Assembly (NCBI GenBank): GCA_022796795.1
Contig: JAAWJI010000006.1
Span: 51,186 to 115,185 of the forward strand
DNA length: 64,000 nt
Direction of reading: 5' to 3'
From: Lachnospiraceae bacterium
GTDB taxonomy: Bacteria; Bacillota; Clostridia; Lachnospirales; Lachnospiraceae
Position numbers and translations under genes: made by a program
Part shown: positions 61,875 through 64,000 of the stretch, in pieces
Layout of the letters: each line of letters begins with the position of its first letter
Numbering within the stretch: the first letter of the stretch is position 1
The notes under the pieces: generated by a model
Databases searched by the model: none
What the model was told of the DNA's origin: nothing
What the model saw: the letters and a program-made list of their open reading frames with translations, nothing else

Positions 61875-62873
61875 CTAATCTCCCCAGGCAGAATCATACT
61901 CCTCAACGATGCGGATTGCTATTTCCTTTGCTATAGTGCTGGTCACATCCCGTCCCTCGCTCCTGCCAAGATAAATACAAAAGAAGACGCTCTCCTGTTC
62001 CTTTTGGGCAAATCCGGTAAACCAGGCGTCCACAGTCTCCCCATAGGCTTTTCCCATTCCCGTCTTTCCGTAAACGGAAATCCCCGTCTCCTTTTCCGTC
62101 TCCACTTGCATAACCTTCTTTAACTCTTTTTGAGTCTTCTCTGAATACACAGTGTTTTTTCCAAAAATGCGCTCCATAACCTCCGCTTGCTCCTTGGGAG
62201 AAATCATCAGAGAGGCTTCAATCCAAAATCCTGTTAAAGCCCGGTTGTTATTGTTGGTATTTCCTCTCCCTTCCCAGTCGGAAATGTCGCAATTTCCATA
62301 GGAAAGCCGATCCACCTCTCTTTGCATCCTCTCCTGCCCAAGTTCATCAATAAGTTCCCGGAAATACCAGACGCAGGAGGCCTGGAAAGCCTGCCCGAAA
62401 TCAAGATCCTGATTCCAGTTCTCGTTCCAGAAGAATTCCCCGTTCCATTTGCGGGTAGAATGTTCCGGCTCCAGAATTCCGTTTTCCAGAGCAGCCAGAG
62501 AGGAAACAATTTTGAACGTAGAACAGGGAGATCTTCGGGTTTGGGCCAGCTCCTGATTATAGATAAAAAATTGATTCTTGTCAGGATTGTAAAGCACAGC
62601 AGCGCCAGAAAGACCTTCAAAAAATTCTTCTCCCTCCAAATCAATGATCTCTGGTTCTTTAGGCTCTTTTTCCATTTCCAGGCTTTCCATCCCCTCCTTT
62701 TCTCCTGCTGTTTCCCCTTCCTCCTTCTCTGTGGTTTCTATCTTTTCCTCTGCTTCTTCAACCTGATTGTCTGTTTCCTGCGAAAGGATTTCCTTTTCCG
62801 CAAGGTCAGTACTTTCAGAACAGCCTGCTAAAAGAAATACGCACACAGCGAAACAACACATCCATTTTTTCAT
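61875..62873 (-). CDS. Class D (OXA-type) beta-lactamase-like lipoprotein
   Basis: A 332-residue protein with lipobox FLLAGC at residue 18 and a Glu/Lys-rich linker (about 30-75). The transpeptidase-fold domain has all class D motifs in order: STFK (about residue 118), SCV (SxV, about 165), YGN (about 192) and KTG (about 269). It may be an active lipoprotein beta-lactamase or a penicillin sensor without the BlaR transmembrane part. The TRRSPCSTFK form resembles OXA enzymes. Its place beside an ECF sigma pair suggests cell-wall stress control. Confidence 0.85.
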   Translation of the reverse strand: MKKWMCCFAVCVFLLAGCSESTDLAEKEILSQETDNQVEEAEEKIETTEKEEGETAGEKEGMESLEMEKEPKEPEIIDLEGEEFFEGLSGAAVLYNPDKNQFFIYNQELAQTRRSPCSTFKIVSSLAALENGILEPEHSTRKWNGEFFWNENWNQDLDFGQAFQASCVWYFRELIDELGQERMQREVDRLSYGNCDISDWEGRGNTNNNNRALTGFWIEASLMISPKEQAEVMERIFGKNTVYSEKTQKELKKVMQVETEKETGISVYGKTGMGKAYGETVDAWFTGFAQKEQESVFFCIYLGRSEGRDVTSTIAKEIAIRIVEEYDSAWGD

Positions 62874-62995
62874 AAGAAAGTATCCCCTTTTCCATTCCCT
62901 TATTCCCTTTATTCACACGATTTTCCAGCCGTATTCCGGCTGTCCATTATGGCCTCCAAACTTGCTGATTTGGGGCCGCCAGTCCCATACAAAAA

Positions 62996-63025
62996 CGGAA
63001 TCCCCTCCTCACGAAAGGAATTCCG
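62996..63025 (-). terminator. Terminator after the bacteriohemerythrin gene
   Basis: CGGAATCCCC (62996-63005) and GGAATTCCG (63017-63025) form an imperfect stem; on the minus strand it ends in TTTTT. It lies about 30 bases after the hemerythrin stop. Confidence 0.6.
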
Positions 63026-63055
63026 CCCTTTTTTGTGTCTGATTTTATAATCTCC

Positions 63056-63484
63056 TTACATAAGCTCCGGATTGTTCTTCAGATTTTTATACTCTGCCAC
63101 CGAACGGTCAAAACCCTGAATATGATTGACAAACCAATCTACCACGTTTTTGTTCACCTGCTGTACAAAAGCATCTGTGGGTCCTTCCTGCTCCTCCAGC
63201 ATTTCATACAGCTCCTTCACGCTCTGTACAAATTCCTGATGCTTCACCTGATGCTCCTTAAGTCCCGGATATCCGATCTCCTCCTGCAGGGCTTCCTCCT
63301 GTCCAAAATGATAGTTGGTATATTCCTCCAGATAATCCAGGGTATTCAAAGCCTTTACTTTGCCGTCTCCTTCCTCACAGGTTCGCAGAAGGTCATTAAT
63401 CTTCCCGATCAGCTCCTTGTGCTGACCATCAATTAAATCATTTCCTGTCACCAGCTCGTCCGTAAACTCCATATACTGTACCAT
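63056..63484 (-). CDS. Bacteriohemerythrin
   Basis: A 142-residue four-helix di-iron protein. Ligand motifs are IDGQHKEL (His about 22), NYHFGQEE (His/Glu about 58-62), HQVKHQEF (about 77-81) and VNHIQGFD (about 119-124). It binds O2 reversibly and is common in anaerobes as an oxygen carrier or scavenger. No signal domain is fused. It has its own terminator. Confidence 0.93.
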   Translation of the reverse strand: MVQYMEFTDELVTGNDLIDGQHKELIGKINDLLRTCEEGDGKVKALNTLDYLEEYTNYHFGQEEALQEEIGYPGLKEHQVKHQEFVQSVKELYEMLEEQEGPTDAFVQQVNKNVVDWFVNHIQGFDRSVAEYKNLKNNPELM

Positions 63485-63692
63485 GTCTGCTCCTCCTTTA
63501 TGAAAGCTTTCGTATTTTCTCCTGACTACCGCCGCCAGCCGCCGGCCGCGCTAACATTTTTTTATTATAGCATGTCTTCACAAAAAATACCATCATTTTA
63601 CGCCGAATTTTTGCGTGTGATTTTCTTTAAATTTTGTGAGAGTTTCACATATGGGGGCTTAAAATATGGCCTAAATTATTTTAAAAATTCTC

Positions 63693-63720
63693 TTGATTTT
63701 TTTCATCAACATGTTACAAT
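63693..63720 (+). promoter_or_regulatory. Promoter of tRNA-Ala
   Basis: TTGATT (63693-63698) and TACAAT (63715-63720), 16 bases apart, lie 8 bases before the tRNA 5' end. Confidence 0.5.
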
Positions 63721-63728
63721 AATCCCAT

Positions 63729-63801
63729 GGGGCATTGGCGCAGTTGGGAGCGCGCAACATTCGCATTGTTGAGGCCGTGGGTTCGAATCCCATATGCTCC
63801 A
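63729..63801 (+). tRNA. tRNA-Ala (anticodon CGC)
   Basis: The acceptor stem GGGGCAT pairs with ATGCTCC and has the G3-U70 wobble that defines alanine tRNA. The anticodon stem CAACA/TGTTG has loop TTCGCAT, so the anticodon is CGC (codon GCG). The TPsiC arm has GGTTCGAATCC. The discriminator is A; CCA is not encoded. Length is 73 nt. Confidence 0.93.
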
Positions 63802-63806
63802 TCCTT

Positions 63807-63832
63807 AAAACCACTGTAAATACAGTGGTTTT
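63807..63832 (+). terminator. Terminator after tRNA-Ala
   Basis: AAAACCACTG (63807-63816) pairs with CAGTGGTTTT (63823-63832), a 10-bp stem with a 6-base loop, followed by further T-rich sequence. Confidence 0.85.
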
Positions 63833-63953
63833 ATGTTTTTGACTAACTCCATATATTCTTATACGGAATTAATATCTATCATAGTTAATGTTATTTCACA
63901 TTTTAGGTCAGTTTACAAGGAACTACACGCAGACCGTGAAACGGGCTGCTGAC

Positions 63954-64000
63954 AACAAACGGCGCTATGCTCCCGGCAAGGGGCATAGCGCCTGTTTGTT
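63954..64000. terminator. Large hairpin at the right window edge
   Basis: AACAAAC-GGCGCTATGC (63954-63970) pairs with GCATAGCGCC-TGTTTGTT (ending 64000), a long GC-rich stem with T/A-rich ends. It could terminate a transcript in either direction; the gene it serves lies outside the window. Confidence 0.55.

Overview
The window comes from a low-to-mid GC Firmicute, most likely an acetogenic gut Lachnospiraceae of the Blautia type. Supporting features are a carbonyl-branch Wood-Ljungdahl cluster (CooS, AcsB, AcsC, AcsD, AcsE, MetF, CooC and CooT), a leucine T-box leader, ftsK next to a ClpP-like tepA, strong GGAGG ribosome-binding sites and Clostridia-type small gene pairs (LytTR-DUF3021, XRE-DUF2975). 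The species is an inference. The window is a chromosomal segment and contains no rRNA, prophage or CRISPR array.

Left part (1-10.1 kb): a truncated ftsK/spoIIIE gene, tepA, a small membrane protein, thrC and leuA behind a T-box, a DUF6512 membrane protein, trpS, a LUD-domain protein and a NYN/OST-HTH protein. From 10.1 to 11.4 kb there is debris: a broken O-antigen polymerase-like gene and a multiply frameshifted IS transposase.

Capsule/exopolysaccharide locus (11.7-30.8 kb): about 15 genes, all on the minus strand. They encode UDP-glucuronate and UDP-N-acetyl-hexosaminuronate synthesis, an initiating phosphoglycosyl transferase, three GT4 glycosyltransferases, an acyltransferase, a Wzx flippase, an EpsG/Wzy-like polymerase and two AsnB-like amidotransferases. 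A carbamoyltransferase pseudogene is also present. The operon starts with two tandem LoaP/NusG-like antiterminator genes. Upstream of them is the most striking element of the window: a 271-bp segment bounded by two identical 29-bp sites in inverted orientation, each a near-perfect palindrome, enclosing a textbook sigma-A promoter that now points away from the operon. I read it as an invertible promoter switch in the OFF orientation. The proximal LoaP-like gene also seems to lack a normal start codon.

Middle part (31-47 kb): a lipoprotein, an XRE/DUF2975 pair with an 18-bp-arm operator, a LytTR-DUF3021 pair, two leuCD-type hydro-lyase pairs with a divergent citrate synthase, a large unknown protein, AlaX, an alkyltransferase-like protein, a Nudix hydrolase, a DUF4474 protein and a metallophosphoesterase.

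Wood-Ljungdahl operon (47.0-58.8 kb, minus strand): His-rich metal protein, cooT, metF, cooC, cooS, a second cooC, acsB, then an 875-bp gap, then acsD, acsC, acsE and a terminator. The gap holds nine 53-bp tandem repeats and nested hairpins. The operon promoter carries a C/G-tract palindrome between -35 and -10 that resembles a metal-sensor (CsoR/RcnR-like) operator. The operon would make acetyl-CoA from methyl-THF, CO and CoA, with the nickel-handling genes promoter-proximal.

Right end (59-64 kb): aroE, an ECF sigma/RsiV-like anti-sigma pair, a class D beta-lactamase-like lipoprotein, a bacteriohemerythrin and tRNA-Ala(CGC).
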